From Candidatus Kryptoniota bacterium (GTDB lineage: Bacteria > Bacteroidota > Ignavibacteria > Kryptoniales > JAKASW01), in assembly GCA_036567965.1 (NCBI GenBank), contig DATCTN010000023.1, positions 1-33,216 of the forward strand: 33,216 nt of DNA, given 5' to 3'. The first letter of the stretch is position 1, and every line of letters begins with the position of its first letter. The notes under the pieces are model-generated. The model saw only the letters and a program-made list of their open reading frames with translations, was not told the DNA's origin and made no database searches. A program made the position numbers and the translations under genes. Shown here piece after piece: positions 1 through 8,153 of this stretch.

Positions 1-1
1 G

Positions 2-109
2 AGACTTTTTGAGTATCTCGAGATATTCTACAACCGGGTTCGTCGCCACTCCGCACTCGGTTACAAATCACCTGTGGCTTTTGAAAATGAACTATCAACT
101 GTGGCTTAA
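2..109 (+). CDS. IS3-family transposase OrfB, C-terminal fragment (cut by window edge)
   Basis: The reading frame from position 2 gives a 35-residue tail that contains [20 protein letters not shown] and ends at TAA 107-109. The pattern YN-x-x-RRHS-x-LGY-x-SP-x-x-FE is the characteristic end of the rve integrase domain of IS3-family DDE transposases. It catalyses strand transfer of the insertion sequence. The catalytic DDE residues would lie upstream, outside the window. The frame is intact as far as it can be seen, so this may be a functional element rather than a relic. Confidence 0.85.
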   Translation, partial: RLFEYLEIFYNRVRRHSALGYKSPVAFENELSTVA

Positions 110-114
110 CTCCT

Positions 115-139
115 TGTCCACTTTTCGGGGTGAACTCCA
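115..139. repeat. Putative right terminal inverted repeat of the IS3-family element
   Basis: 25 bp starting TGTCCACTTTTCGGGG and ending in CA at 139, placed just after the transposase stop as expected for an IS right end. The partner repeat is outside the window. Confidence 0.6.
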
Positions 140-307
140 CCATGTGCCACTGCTCATGGAAAAGTCGCGAATGCACCGCAGGATTTTTTTGGTAGACGCT
201 ATGCGACACGCGCTGTACGTTTCAGGACTGAGATAGGAATACTAATCAGAATATCAACAATCCTTTTTCTGTCGATTACAGGTTACCGGCCATTACTGTG
301 CCAAGAG

Positions 308-994
308 GTGGTTCCTCTTCGATATTCGGACACAACATCCTCCGAGAATGGTCAATATTTCGTAACGGTGACGGGAAAGTGGTGCGATGACGTGCCGTGT
401 GGAGTCCAAAGGGTAGACCTACATCATCGCGACGGTAAATCAATTTGGAACAAAAGTCTCGACGAGCTCTCTGATATGCCTATAGTCTCCAATATTGGAG
501 ATGTTGCGATTACAGTAGGGACTAAAGTCAGTTTCTTCAGCGAAAGGGGAAACCTCAAAGGAATTTGGAACTCTCGCACCGGATTTCTTGGGGATTCGTT
601 TGAGATGCTTGAGGCTTATTCATCAAGCGGCAAATACTATTACACGACGATAGGTTCGGATATGGACTCCCTATGTTTGTTAACCTTATCAGATTCTGGA
701 GTCGAATTACACAGGGAGCCTCTCAATGCTTTACATCCATGCGAGAGGGATGGCTTCCAAGCCTACAAAGATAAGCTGATCGTGTTTGATTGTGGTGCCT
801 ATAATGATCCTGACTATGTAAACAACTGCTGTGTATTCAATGAACGGGGTGAACTCATTTGGGAGTACGACGAGCAATTAATCGATCGATCCCGAGAGCG
901 GAGGTGGCATGTGATGTTCGATCCGCTGAACGGATTACTTACAATAATCAATGGTGTTAACAGAAAGACATTTATAGTTGACACGCTACAATGA
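308..994 (+). CDS. Exported beta-propeller-like protein, probable start-codon loss
   Basis: No family is recognised with certainty. The 228 residues from GTG 308 are rich in short beta-strand-like segments with repeated aromatic/GxL patterns (for example SFFSERGNLKGIWNSRTGF and FNERGELIWEYDEQ), which suggests a WD40/PQQ-like propeller. The frame is open upstream to 134, and the residues just before GTG 308 look like a signal peptide (ILIRISTILFLSITGY, then PLLCQE). No ATG, GTG or TTG occurs in frame between 134 and 307. A likely original start is the ATA at 233, which has AGGA 5 nt upstream. Either a non-standard start is used or the gene has decayed next to the IS end at 139. Starting at 308 would give a cytoplasmic protein without its export signal. 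Confidence 0.5.
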   Translation: MVPLRYSDTTSSENGQYFVTVTGKWCDDVPCGVQRVDLHHRDGKSIWNKSLDELSDMPIVSNIGDVAITVGTKVSFFSERGNLKGIWNSRTGFLGDSFEMLEAYSSSGKYYYTTIGSDMDSLCLLTLSDSGVELHREPLNALHPCERDGFQAYKDKLIVFDCGAYNDPDYVNNCCVFNERGELIWEYDEQLIDRSRERRWHVMFDPLNGLLTIINGVNRKTFIVDTLQ

Positions 995-1088
995 ACCGCG
1001 TAAATCACCGACACGCGCGTTGCATAACACTGCGCCATGACGCTCGACATCGATGACTGCATGCTAAGCATTGAACGCTTGCACTACG

Positions 1089-1117
1089 TTGTCAATACCT
1101 GACCAGATCACTAACAT
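1089..1117 (+). promoter_or_regulatory. Possible sigma70-type promoter for the 1165 gene
   Basis: TTGTCA (1089-1094), a 17-nt spacer and TAACAT (1112-1117) lie about 48 bp before the ATG at 1165. The spacing is ideal but the -10 box is only a 4/6 match. The 995-1164 gap otherwise shows nothing. Confidence 0.35.
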
Positions 1118-1164
1118 CGAATCGCTACACGATAAAGGACAGGCTAAATGACAGAACGAAAGGC

Positions 1165-2592
1165 ATGGTCTTGAAGTTTGGTTTGATTCTGGGCATATGT
1201 CTTTTCGGCATTGGTCAGTTATCCGTGGTTTATGGCCAAGGGATTTCTTCTCAGCGCCTCGGCAAAGGTATAGGGATGCTCTCGTCATTTTGCGACAGTA
1301 GCAACAATACCAAAGGGATAGATAGACCTGATGGTAGCACAGTAGGAACGGTGGTAGACAACTTTGTGGTTCCCATCCCCGAGCCAAGCGGATTGTGCAC
1401 TGACGGTTCTTCGCTTTGGATCCCGAATTACGCACTGGCTAGCGGTCCTCAGAGAATCTATAAGATGAATATCTGGACGCACCAAATAGTCGATTCGATC
1501 CGTGCGCCTGGAACCTGGATGGCTGGGATCGCCTGGGATGGGAGCAATCTGTGGGCTCTGACCGACTATCCAACCTATCAAGATTTCAGTCTGGTAAGGC
1601 TATCGTCATCGGGTGGGATCTCCGTTCATTACCCCGCAGTATACTCCTGCTATTGGTCCGGGATAGCTTGGGACGGAAGAAGTATCTACTACGGGAACAA
1701 CGTCTGCGGGACTTCACCAGTGGGACAGAAGAGCATGATCTACAAATTGAATCCGAACACGGGTGCGATTATCGATTCCATTCATTCTCCAACGGGAAGC
1801 GTTAACGGAATCGTTTACGATCGCGGTCATCTCTGGTACTGCGACGATTATTACAAGTACATTTTTGAAATCGACACGACTGGAAATATCCTTCGTGAGT
1901 TTCCTTCATACGGAGGATTGTTGTCAGGGTTGACGATTGCGAAAGGTTATCTGTGGGCTGTCGATATGGCGGGGATAGGTGGATGTAGAGTCTACGAGAT
2001 CGACATTGGTCTCGCGCCACCTATTCCGAGTGGACCTGTTTACTTTCCAGGAGTTGTAGGTGCCATTAAGTTCATATGGCAGCCGACTGTGGATTCCGAA
2101 TTGAAAGCGTACCGGATTTATAGGAGCAATTCGGACGAGTTGACTAACGCTCAACTGATTGACTCAGTCGCCGGGACCGTCACCACCTATATTGACAGCA
2201 CAGTCCCGCATGGAATGCCCTTCTATTACTGGATAAGCGCAGTTGATAGCGACGGAATTGAGAGCTATCCGTACTCCATTGGAGAGGCTTCGGCTCTGCC
2301 ATACCTCTCCTTTCGACTTTCCCAAAACTATCCAAATCCTTTCAACGCTAGCACCACGATAGCGTATGAAGTGCCACTCAATGGAGAGTCATTCAACAAA
2401 ACGACGACACACGTAAGCATTAACGTCTATGACATACTCGGAAGGAAGATGGCGACACTAGTTGACGCGGAATTGGGACCGGGCGATAAGTCGGTCGTGT
2501 TCAACGCCGGTAATCTGCCAAGTGGAGTCTATTTTTGCAGGATGCAGACGGCGAAATTTATTTCTGCCAGGAAAATGCTTTTGGTTAAATGA
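1165..2592 (+). CDS. Secreted propeller/FN3 protein with T9SS C-terminal sorting domain
   Basis: 475 residues. Residues 1-25 form a signal peptide (MVLKFGLILGICLFGIGQLS followed by VVYGQ). Residues about 45-285 hold repeats of the type 'G-I-A-W-D-G-x-x-L-W/I-Y', as in SMP30/NHL-like propellers (WMAGIAWDGSNLWAL, YWSGIAWDGRSIYYG, VNGIVYDRGHLWY). Residues about 290-380 resemble a fibronectin type III domain (ELKAYRIYRS, FYYWISAVDSDG). The tail from about 385 is a type IX secretion sorting domain: SQNYPNPFNASTTIAYEVP, then VYDILGRKMATL and PSGVYFCRM, ending KMLLVK. The protein is therefore predicted to cross the outer membrane and be surface-attached or released. The binding partner is unknown. 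A hairpin follows the stop. Confidence 0.88.
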   Translation: MVLKFGLILGICLFGIGQLSVVYGQGISSQRLGKGIGMLSSFCDSSNNTKGIDRPDGSTVGTVVDNFVVPIPEPSGLCTDGSSLWIPNYALASGPQRIYKMNIWTHQIVDSIRAPGTWMAGIAWDGSNLWALTDYPTYQDFSLVRLSSSGGISVHYPAVYSCYWSGIAWDGRSIYYGNNVCGTSPVGQKSMIYKLNPNTGAIIDSIHSPTGSVNGIVYDRGHLWYCDDYYKYIFEIDTTGNILREFPSYGGLLSGLTIAKGYLWAVDMAGIGGCRVYEIDIGLAPPIPSGPVYFPGVVGAIKFIWQPTVDSELKAYRIYRSNSDELTNAQLIDSVAGTVTTYIDSTVPHGMPFYYWISAVDSDGIESYPYSIGEASALPYLSFRLSQNYPNPFNASTTIAYEVPLNGESFNKTTTHVSINVYDILGRKMATLVDAELGPGDKSVVFNAGNLPSGVYFCRMQTAKFISARKMLLVK

Positions 2593-2621
2593 GATTTCAA
2601 GAAAGAAATTTAATCTAATTC

Positions 2622-2640
2622 CTGTGCTGATTGAGCACAG
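2622..2640 (+). terminator. Stem-loop after the T9SS protein
   Basis: Perfect 7-bp inverted repeat CTGTGCT/AGCACAG with a 5-nt loop, 30 bp after the stop at 2592. It is followed by A/T-rich sequence but no clean T run, so it is a possible but not convincing intrinsic terminator. Confidence 0.35.
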
Positions 2641-2649
2641 ATATATTGA

Positions 2650-2677
2650 TTCACTTTCTCTGTGACAGTGATATAAT
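2650..2677 (+). promoter_or_regulatory. Possible promoter for the acetyltransferase gene
   Basis: A perfect -10 box TATAAT (2672-2677) is preceded by TTCACT (2650-2655) with a 16-nt spacer. An alternative -35, TTGATT at 2646-2651, would give a 20-nt spacer. A small inverted repeat TCACT/AGTGA (2651-2671) surrounds the spacer and could be an operator. The transcript would have a leader of about 130 nt. Confidence 0.38.
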
Positions 2678-2815
2678 CATCCGTGAACAATCAGAAAACG
2701 TTGTCACACTCTTCAGAAAAATTCTCCGGCATTCTTCCCAAGGAACATGGAACTTACAACTTTCGTTTTGATTTAGAATTTCAGAGACCAGTGAAAGGGG
2801 AATCGGGATTATAGA

Positions 2816-3385
2816 ATGAATTGCATAATTGAAACGCAACGACTCTGTCTGAGATTATGGGAAGAAAAAGACAGAGAGACATTCAGGGTGATGAATTCTG
2901 ATCCGCAAGTCATGGAATATTTTCCCAAGACGCTGACTGTCAACGAAAGCGATGAGTTCCTGGACGGAGTTATAGACCGGATCTCGAAAAAGGGTTATGG
3001 ATTCTGGGCAATGGAGGTAAAAGATGGAGGGCAATTCGCCGGCTACATCGGATTCAACGACGCGACTTTTCCAAGTTACCTCACACCTTGCGTCGAAATA
3101 GCGTGGAGGCTGACGAAGAATATGTGGGGGAAAGGATATGCAACCGAAGGCGCGAAGGCTTGCCTCAAGCATGGCTTCGAAGTCATCGGCTTCAAGGAGA
3201 TCTACTCATTCACCTCAACATTAAACAAGCGGTCCGAAAAAGTTATGGTTAAGATCGGGATGAAAAAGATGGGGGAATTCAATCATCCTCAAGTCGAATT
3301 GGAGAGCCCGCTCAGAAAACATGTTTTGTACAGGGTTACCAGAGAGGATTATCTCACGAGTTCCACGTCCCGCGATCAGCGTTAA
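2816..3385 (+). CDS. GNAT-family N-acetyltransferase (RimJ/RimL type)
   Basis: 189 residues, the usual length for single-domain GNAT enzymes of the RimJ/RimL branch, which transfer acetyl from acetyl-CoA to an alpha-amino group or small amine. The N-terminus IETQRLCLRLWEEKDRETF is the typical 'TeRLiLRpw' strand. Residues 102-112 (NMWGKGYATEG) match the acetyl-CoA pyrophosphate-binding loop (Q/R-x-x-G-x-G/A). Residues 137-149 (NKRSEKVMVKIGM) match the 'N-x-x-S-x-x-v-x-x-k-x-G-m' motif. It stands alone on the plus strand and converges on the 3393-3977 gene with 7 bp between stops. The substrate cannot be told from sequence; ribosomal protein, antibiotic or amino acid are all possible. Confidence 0.88.
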   Translation: MNCIIETQRLCLRLWEEKDRETFRVMNSDPQVMEYFPKTLTVNESDEFLDGVIDRISKKGYGFWAMEVKDGGQFAGYIGFNDATFPSYLTPCVEIAWRLTKNMWGKGYATEGAKACLKHGFEVIGFKEIYSFTSTLNKRSEKVMVKIGMKKMGEFNHPQVELESPLRKHVLYRVTREDYLTSSTSRDQR

Positions 3386-3392
3386 GGGGCTT

Positions 3393-3977
3393 TCAATTCC
3401 CGAAGTCACCGAACTGAAGAATCAGCATCACGCCCGCGAACGATCTCGCCGAGCCGAAGCCGTATTCCCCGAACGCACAGAGTCCAATACCCAGGAAATT
3501 CGTCGGCGTCCACGACAAACGCGCTTCCGCGGGCAGCCCGACACCGAAGTGCTTGTCCGTATCGTATGAATACTGGTACGTGGCTGGATGGAAGTATGGT
3601 TCGGAGTACAGAGCCGCAGATGAGACTCCGAGACCCGCCGAAATAGAAGCCGAGCCGTAGCTTGCTCTTGCAATCCTTCCGTAGAGAAAACCTAACTCCC
3701 AGATTTTATTGTCAGGGCGGGTCTCGCCGAAGATATTCAGTCGAAATTCATTTGTGTAGAGAAATCTCACAGTGAAAAGTTGTTCTTCGATTTCGGCTGA
3801 AAGGCTCGCGCCCACAGTTACCGCGAGTGCGCCCCTCCAGCTTCCATCCCCAACTCCGAGACTTGCCCAACCCCGCACGTAATCGGAAGACGTCCCAAGA
3901 GTGTCTGCGGCGAAAGAGTATTTGCTGGATAGCAAGACAAGTATCGGGAGCAAAATTAAAATAGATCGTCGGTTCAT
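3393..3977 (-). CDS. Small exported protein, possible outer-membrane barrel
   Basis: Family not recognised. From ATG 3977 the protein has 194 residues and starts with a clear signal peptide (MNRRSILILLPILVLLSSKY, then SFAAD). An upstream ATG at 4055 would put 26 charged residues before the signal and overlap the hairpin at 4017-4057, so the downstream start is preferred. The mature part has alternating hydrophobic/polar strands with glycine and aromatic residues (GRIARASYGSASISAGLGVS, LSWTPTNFLGIGLCAFGEYG) and ends on a strand with the pattern FAGVMLILQFGDF, all typical of an outer-membrane beta-barrel. It lies downstream of the 5'-nucleotidase on the same strand, separated by an inverted repeat. 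Confidence 0.72.
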   Translation of the reverse strand: MNRRSILILLPILVLLSSKYSFAADTLGTSSDYVRGWASLGVGDGSWRGALAVTVGASLSAEIEEQLFTVRFLYTNEFRLNIFGETRPDNKIWELGFLYGRIARASYGSASISAGLGVSSAALYSEPYFHPATYQYSYDTDKHFGVGLPAEARLSWTPTNFLGIGLCAFGEYGFGSARSFAGVMLILQFGDFGN

Positions 3978-4016
3978 TTCATATTCTCGATTCCGTTCCC
4001 AGAACCAGAAGCCAGA

Positions 4017-4057
4017 TTGTGCCCGCCCACGGGTCGATCGCTTAAGGACGGGCACAA
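4017..4057 (-). terminator. Hairpin between the 5'-nucleotidase and the small exported protein
   Basis: A 9-bp perfect inverted repeat TTGTGCCCG/CGGGCACAA encloses a 23-nt loop that contains a second small palindrome (CCCACGGG). On the minus strand it starts 11 bp after the nucleotidase stop. There is no T tract, so it may be an mRNA-stabilising or attenuating structure rather than a full terminator. Confidence 0.4.
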
Positions 4058-4068
4058 GGGAATATAAC

Positions 4069-5979
4069 TTATTTTACAAACATCATTTTCTTAACCGCCT
4101 GGAAGCGCCCGGCTTCGATACGGCAGAAGTAAACGCCGCTCGGGAACCGATCAGCGTTCCATATTACTGAGTGATCTCCGGGAGCAAAAACACTTTCGGC
4201 CAGAGTTGCCATTTCCACGCCCAGAACATTATACACTTTGAGCGTCACGAATGATTTTTCAGGAAGCGAAAAACTGATCGTCGTTGAAGGGTTGAATGGA
4301 TTCGGGTAATTCTGATTCAGCGAGAAAGTCTTCGGAAGGTATTTTCCGCTCACCGGAACCCCGTCGACAGGGCCTTCGATAACTCTGCGGCGGGCCGCCG
4401 GCACGAGCGTGTCTGCAGCTGCGGCGTAGGCGTATACTGCCTGGAATTCTGTCGTGTCAGGCATGACGTGAGGATCCACGACGGTCATTCCCATTTGCGG
4501 TGCGATGACACCTGATATCATTCCAAGAACAAATTCATTTGAAGTGACGGTGTACATCTTGGTTGGATTGATCGCAGCACCGCCGACGTTTACCGAGTAC
4601 ACACGCTGACCGGGATTTTGACCTGCAACGTACGAATATCTCATTCCGGAAACCTGCATGAAGAACTCGTCGTTCGCTTCTATTGTCCCGAGAGTGTACT
4701 CGAGACCTTTTATCAGATCTTCGCCGGAGAGTTTAAATGTCGCAAGCCGGTAACCGAAACCGTTATCCGTGTTGTAGCCGTAACTTATCATTCTATAAAT
4801 GTCCTGCCCGGTGACCGGTCCATGATGCAGAGGCTGAGCCGTCGATCCGCCCGCGGTAATCGCGATGTCTGTTCCCGTGAGCGCACGAAAAGCGTCCGTC
4901 ACTAGATCGCCGACAGGGGTGTCGTGCAGTCCGGGATTCGATAGGGAATCCGCGACCTCGGTGAAATCGCTCTTCACGTAACTCGTCTTGTTGAAAATCA
5001 TATTATAAATATCCTGGCCGACCACGGATTGCATTCCGGCGTCGAGGCCGTCGACGATTGCCGAGATGGTTTGATCTTCGGGGATAGTGTTATCGAGATG
5101 GATCAGCTGATAATCAAGAAGGTGCGCCCTCCCGGAAGTGATGCGCAGGCGGAGTTTCCCCGCGTATTCATAAAACGCGCCTGCCTGCACGATCCATGTC
5201 GTATCCGACGACGGATTGACCACCGGTACCGGCTGCGTCAGAACATAATGGTCATGGCCGCCGACGATCACGTCTATCCCGGGGACGTAAGAGGCCACTG
5301 CCTCGTCGAATGCCAGCCCGAGATGAGACAGAAGAATTACGACTCCGCACCCTTTGTTCTTCAACGTATCGACATACGCCGCTGCCGTCTGGATGAAGTT
5401 CGTGTCGACAAAGACGGGTGCCGGGAGCGAAAGCAGATTCGTCTCAGGAGTGGTGAGACCGATGATTCCGACCTTTAGTCCTCCGAGAGTCTTAATCGTG
5501 TAAGGCTTCACGTACTTGTGAAGGGCTTGAAGTGTGTCCGGCGGATAAACCAGGTTAGCGGAGAGAACAGGAAATGCCGCCGAGGTGTCAAATACTGAGG
5601 AGAGCTCGAAAGCGAAAACATCCGGCGTGAGATCGAACTCGTGATTTCCCACCGTCATCGCATCAAGGCCAAGTTGCTGCAGGATCGACAGCTCCGGCAT
5701 TCCAAGGTAAGCATTAAAATAAACGTCGCCTATGGAGAAATCGCCCGCATGAAGGAACATTACATTCGGTTCGGTCTCCCTGGCGTTCTTCAGGACTGTG
5801 GCGACTCTCGCAATACCACCGACCGTGCCATGAAGACTGGCGTCCCGAGGGCCGAGAGGTGAGAGGTTCGAATGCGAATCGTTCACATGGATGATTGTTA
5901 TCGTGTCCGTCTGGGCCACAGCAGTGATCCATGACATCGCGATAACCAGCGCGAGCCGCATTGCGGTTTTGATAATCAT
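4069..5979 (-). CDS. 5'-nucleotidase / metallophosphoesterase (UshA-like) with T9SS sorting domain
   Basis: 636 residues from ATG 5979, chosen because GGGGG lies 5-9 nt upstream and a signal peptide follows at once (MIIKTAMRLALVIAMSWITA, then VAQ). An earlier ATG at 6069 would bury the signal. The metallophosphatase domain shows all metal motifs: D34-x-H36 (HVNDSHSN), HAGD at 77-80, GNHEFD at 111-116, SHLG at 218-221 and GGHDH at 240-244. A 5'-nucleotidase C-terminal domain follows (GDLVTDAFRALTGTDIAIT; GYNTDNGFGY). The tail is a T9SS domain (NQNYPNPFNPSTTISFSLP ... GVYFCRIEAGRF). The family hydrolyses extracellular nucleotides or UDP-sugars to nucleosides and phosphate. Here it should act on the cell surface, consistent with phosphate or nucleoside scavenging. 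Confidence 0.93.
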   Translation of the reverse strand: MIIKTAMRLALVIAMSWITAVAQTDTITIIHVNDSHSNLSPLGPRDASLHGTVGGIARVATVLKNARETEPNVMFLHAGDFSIGDVYFNAYLGMPELSILQQLGLDAMTVGNHEFDLTPDVFAFELSSVFDTSAAFPVLSANLVYPPDTLQALHKYVKPYTIKTLGGLKVGIIGLTTPETNLLSLPAPVFVDTNFIQTAAAYVDTLKNKGCGVVILLSHLGLAFDEAVASYVPGIDVIVGGHDHYVLTQPVPVVNPSSDTTWIVQAGAFYEYAGKLRLRITSGRAHLLDYQLIHLDNTIPEDQTISAIVDGLDAGMQSVVGQDIYNMIFNKTSYVKSDFTEVADSLSNPGLHDTPVGDLVTDAFRALTGTDIAITAGGSTAQPLHHGPVTGQDIYRMISYGYNTDNGFGYRLATFKLSGEDLIKGLEYTLGTIEANDEFFMQVSGMRYSYVAGQNPGQRVYSVNVGGAAINPTKMYTVTSNEFVLGMISGVIAPQMGMTVVDPHVMPDTTEFQAVYAYAAAADTLVPAARRRVIEGPVDGVPVSGKYLPKTFSLNQNYPNPFNPSTTISFSLPEKSFVTLKVYNVLGVEMATLAESVFAPGDHSVIWNADRFPSGVYFCRIEAGRFQAVKKMMFVK

Positions 5980-6104
5980 GATTCCCCCTATTTCAATTGG
6001 TTGGTATGAAATATTTGCACGAGAATTATTCGAGAGTTCACGCGTATATATCCTGGTTGCTCTCATCAATTGTAATTCTATCGACCAGGTTTCAATGACA
6101 TGTC

Positions 6105-6125
6105 ACAAGAAATTCTGATTCTTGT
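6105..6125. promoter_or_regulatory. Inverted repeat upstream of the 5'-nucleotidase
   Basis: ACAAGAA and TTCTTGT separated by 7 nt, 126 bp upstream of the nucleotidase start and 93 bp after the end of the SDR operon. It could be an operator or a weak hairpin; no T run is present on the minus strand. Confidence 0.25.
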
Positions 6126-6217
6126 AAAAGAATTGTAAAGACCATCGGCGACTTGACTCCTTTTGGATTATAGATGAACGAGCCCTGCGCCGCCGTACCG
6201 GAAATCTCCGATGCGGC

Positions 6218-7201
6218 TTAGCTCGGGAGCCAGCCGTTTTTCCTGTACCAGTCATATGTCATGGCGATTCCCTCGTCGAGTGGAATTTTTGGCTGGAAAT
6301 CCAGGATCCGCCGGGCTTTTTCAATCGAACATGTCCATGCGGTCTGCGCTGCTTCTCTCGCCTTTTGCACGTTGAAGAGAGTTGCTGCGCCAGTGCATTT
6401 GCCGACAGCACCTGCCACGGCTCCAACTACGTAACCCATGTATTCAGGAATCCGGACCTTCACCGGGTGAACGTGCTCGACGAGCGCGATCGTGTTGCAT
6501 ATTTCTTCTGTCGAGTAATTTTTGTCGCTGCCGAGAAGGAAGATTTCTCCCTCGGCCAGATTGCTTCCTGCCGCAAGGATGATACCATCAACAAGATCTG
6601 AGACGTAAACCATGTTCAGGTATTTCCTGGTTCTGCCGAAGATCAGTCCTATGTGAAGCCTGATCGTCTTGTAATATTGGTAGAGGTCCCTGTCTCCGGG
6701 TCCATACACGGCAGCGGGTCTGATGACTGTGGCGGGCAGCCTGTCCGCCGCCCGCAGCACTTCGAGTTCAGCCATCATTTTGCTCTTACCATAATGCGAG
6801 ACGGGGTGATACTCGGCTGACTCGGTGATTTCTTCTCCGTTACGACGAGGTCCTATTGCTGTAAGACTGCTGATGCATATGAACCTTTTCAGATGCGGCG
6901 ACTTTAAGCAAGCTTCGACGAAATGTTTCGTAGCCAGATAATTGCCTTCGTAATAGTCGTTGGTTCTTTTTGCTCTAGTAACTCCGGCCAGGTGAAAGAT
7001 CATTTCCGCACCGTCTAGGTGGCGTTGGTATGTACTCGGCTCGTTCAGATCGCATTCGACCAGTTTCACGCCGGACTCTTCAAACCTTGCGGCATTCGCG
7101 CGGTCCTTAGCCAGGCAGGTGATGTCGTGGCCGCACTCGTGAAGGCGATTGATGAGGTGAGTTCCGATGAACCCCGTTCCTCCTGTCACGATTGTTTTCA
7201 T
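6218..7201 (-). CDS. NAD(P)-dependent epimerase/dehydratase (extended SDR)
   Basis: 327 residues. The N-terminus is the Rossmann nucleotide loop TGGTGFIG (6-13). The catalytic set of extended SDRs is present: S111/S112 (CISSLTAIGP) and Y137-x-x-x-K141 (HYGKSK). RPAAVYGPGD is the usual substrate-side motif. Members act on nucleotide sugars, sterol-like or dihydroflavonol-like substrates; the family alone does not tell which. The start has a good ribosome site (GAGGAA 7-12 nt upstream). It is the last gene of the minus-strand run, 20 nt after the PAP2 gene. It is a distant paralogue of the SDR at 8876-9880, so two related redox or epimerisation steps may occur in the same pathway. Confidence 0.88.
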   Translation of the reverse strand: MKTIVTGGTGFIGTHLINRLHECGHDITCLAKDRANAARFEESGVKLVECDLNEPSTYQRHLDGAEMIFHLAGVTRAKRTNDYYEGNYLATKHFVEACLKSPHLKRFICISSLTAIGPRRNGEEITESAEYHPVSHYGKSKMMAELEVLRAADRLPATVIRPAAVYGPGDRDLYQYYKTIRLHIGLIFGRTRKYLNMVYVSDLVDGIILAAGSNLAEGEIFLLGSDKNYSTEEICNTIALVEHVHPVKVRIPEYMGYVVGAVAGAVGKCTGAATLFNVQKAREAAQTAWTCSIEKARRILDFQPKIPLDEGIAMTYDWYRKNGWLPS

Positions 7202-7221
7202 TTTCGCTTCCTCGCGTTCTT

Positions 7222-8151
7222 TTAAGTCTCTCCAAGAGTTTCTTTATAAGTGGAGTCTTTGAATTCAAATGCGAAGATTCTTTTGACGGCAGTTGCAACG
7301 ACGGGAGAAAGATAGACAGCGACAATACCGACAATTATCCCTGTAAGCATGTCCGCAGCGTAGTGGTACCTGCAGTAGACAGTTGCCGGGAAGACAGCAA
7401 GCAGAATCGGCGCGACAAGGAAGAAATATTTCTTGTTGTATTTGAATGACAACATCATCATTGCCGCTGCTACAGCACAATGAGCGCTCGGGAGACTTTC
7501 GCCGGGGAGGTGCAGGTTCACTCTCACCCATTCGCCGCAAGCGGTGAAGAAGCCTCCCTGCAGCGGTACCGAATACTGGTTCGGGTCGAAGCGGAGCGGC
7601 CCGGCAACCGGGAATGTGACGAACCCGATGTCACACAGAATATTTGCCAGAGATATTGCGACAAGATAATCAAGCGCGGCGGGTCTGCCCGATTTCATGT
7701 AACACGCAAAGGCAGTCGTAAATATCAAGAGCCCGTAAATTACATATGCGAACATCAAGCCTTCGGTCAATGCCGGTGACATAAATTTTTGGAGATACAC
7801 TGAGGGCTCATCGCCCATCAAACTTCTTTCAAATGCGGCGAGGGAACTATCGAGCCAGCCTCTAAAGAAGATGTGCTGCATCTCGCCGACCATTTGATAG
7901 GCGAAACCGTATAGTCCGATCGTCGCGACGATGAGCGGAGTGATTGAGTACTTTTCCGGGAGACGAGACAGCATCCAGTAGCTGCAGATGCAGAGCGCAT
8001 CCGCCGCCAACAGTTTGTGCAGGAGCGCGTCATGATTTTCGATTCTTGTCCCGGCAAGGAGTGCGAGCACAGTAAGGAGGAACAGGAATCCGCTTCCCAA
8101 AACCGCGACCGTTTTCAAACCGCCCTGTGTATCGTAATCAAGATTCTGCAT
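7222..8151 (-). CDS. PAP2-superfamily membrane protein (inositol-phosphorylceramide synthase-like)
   Basis: 309 residues with six or so hydrophobic segments (for example 13-34, 71-88, 132-150, 162-182, 243-258, 268-290). The PAP2 active-site elements are visible: LPSAH at 220-224 and RYHYAAD at 261-267 (H263 and D267). This form, with R-Y-H-Y-x-x-D directly after a transmembrane strand, resembles the PAP2_3/AUR1 group more than classic lipid phosphatases. Enzymes of this group dephosphorylate lipid phosphates or transfer phospho-head groups onto ceramide or diacylglycerol at the membrane surface. It starts 2 nt after the stop of the CPBP gene and is followed 20 nt later by an SDR, so it is surely co-transcribed with them. 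The lipid substrate is unknown. Confidence 0.83.
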   Translation of the reverse strand: MQNLDYDTQGGLKTVAVLGSGFLFLLTVLALLAGTRIENHDALLHKLLAADALCICSYWMLSRLPEKYSITPLIVATIGLYGFAYQMVGEMQHIFFRGWLDSSLAAFERSLMGDEPSVYLQKFMSPALTEGLMFAYVIYGLLIFTTAFACYMKSGRPAALDYLVAISLANILCDIGFVTFPVAGPLRFDPNQYSVPLQGGFFTACGEWVRVNLHLPGESLPSAHCAVAAAMMMLSFKYNKKYFFLVAPILLAVFPATVYCRYHYAADMLTGIIVGIVAVYLSPVVATAVKRIFAFEFKDSTYKETLGET

Positions 8152-8153
8152 GG

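Larger units (their letters stand above)
1..139 (+). mobile_element. Right end of an IS3-family insertion sequence
   Basis: The left edge holds the last codons of an IS3-type transposase (stop at 107-109), followed after 5 nt by a 25-bp terminal-repeat-like sequence at 115-139. Read from the outside this repeat starts TGGAGTTCACCCCGAAAAGT and contains GTGGACA. IS3-family ends commonly begin with TG and carry a CCCCGAAAA-GTGGACA core. The left end lies outside the window, so neither the pairing of the inverted repeats nor a target duplication can be verified. The boundary at 139 is inferred from the TG/CA rule. Confidence 0.72.

Noticed and set aside
5863-5882. GTTCGAATGCGAAT, like a tRNA T-loop
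   Set aside because: It lies inside the nucleotidase coding region and no acceptor, D or anticodon arms flank it.
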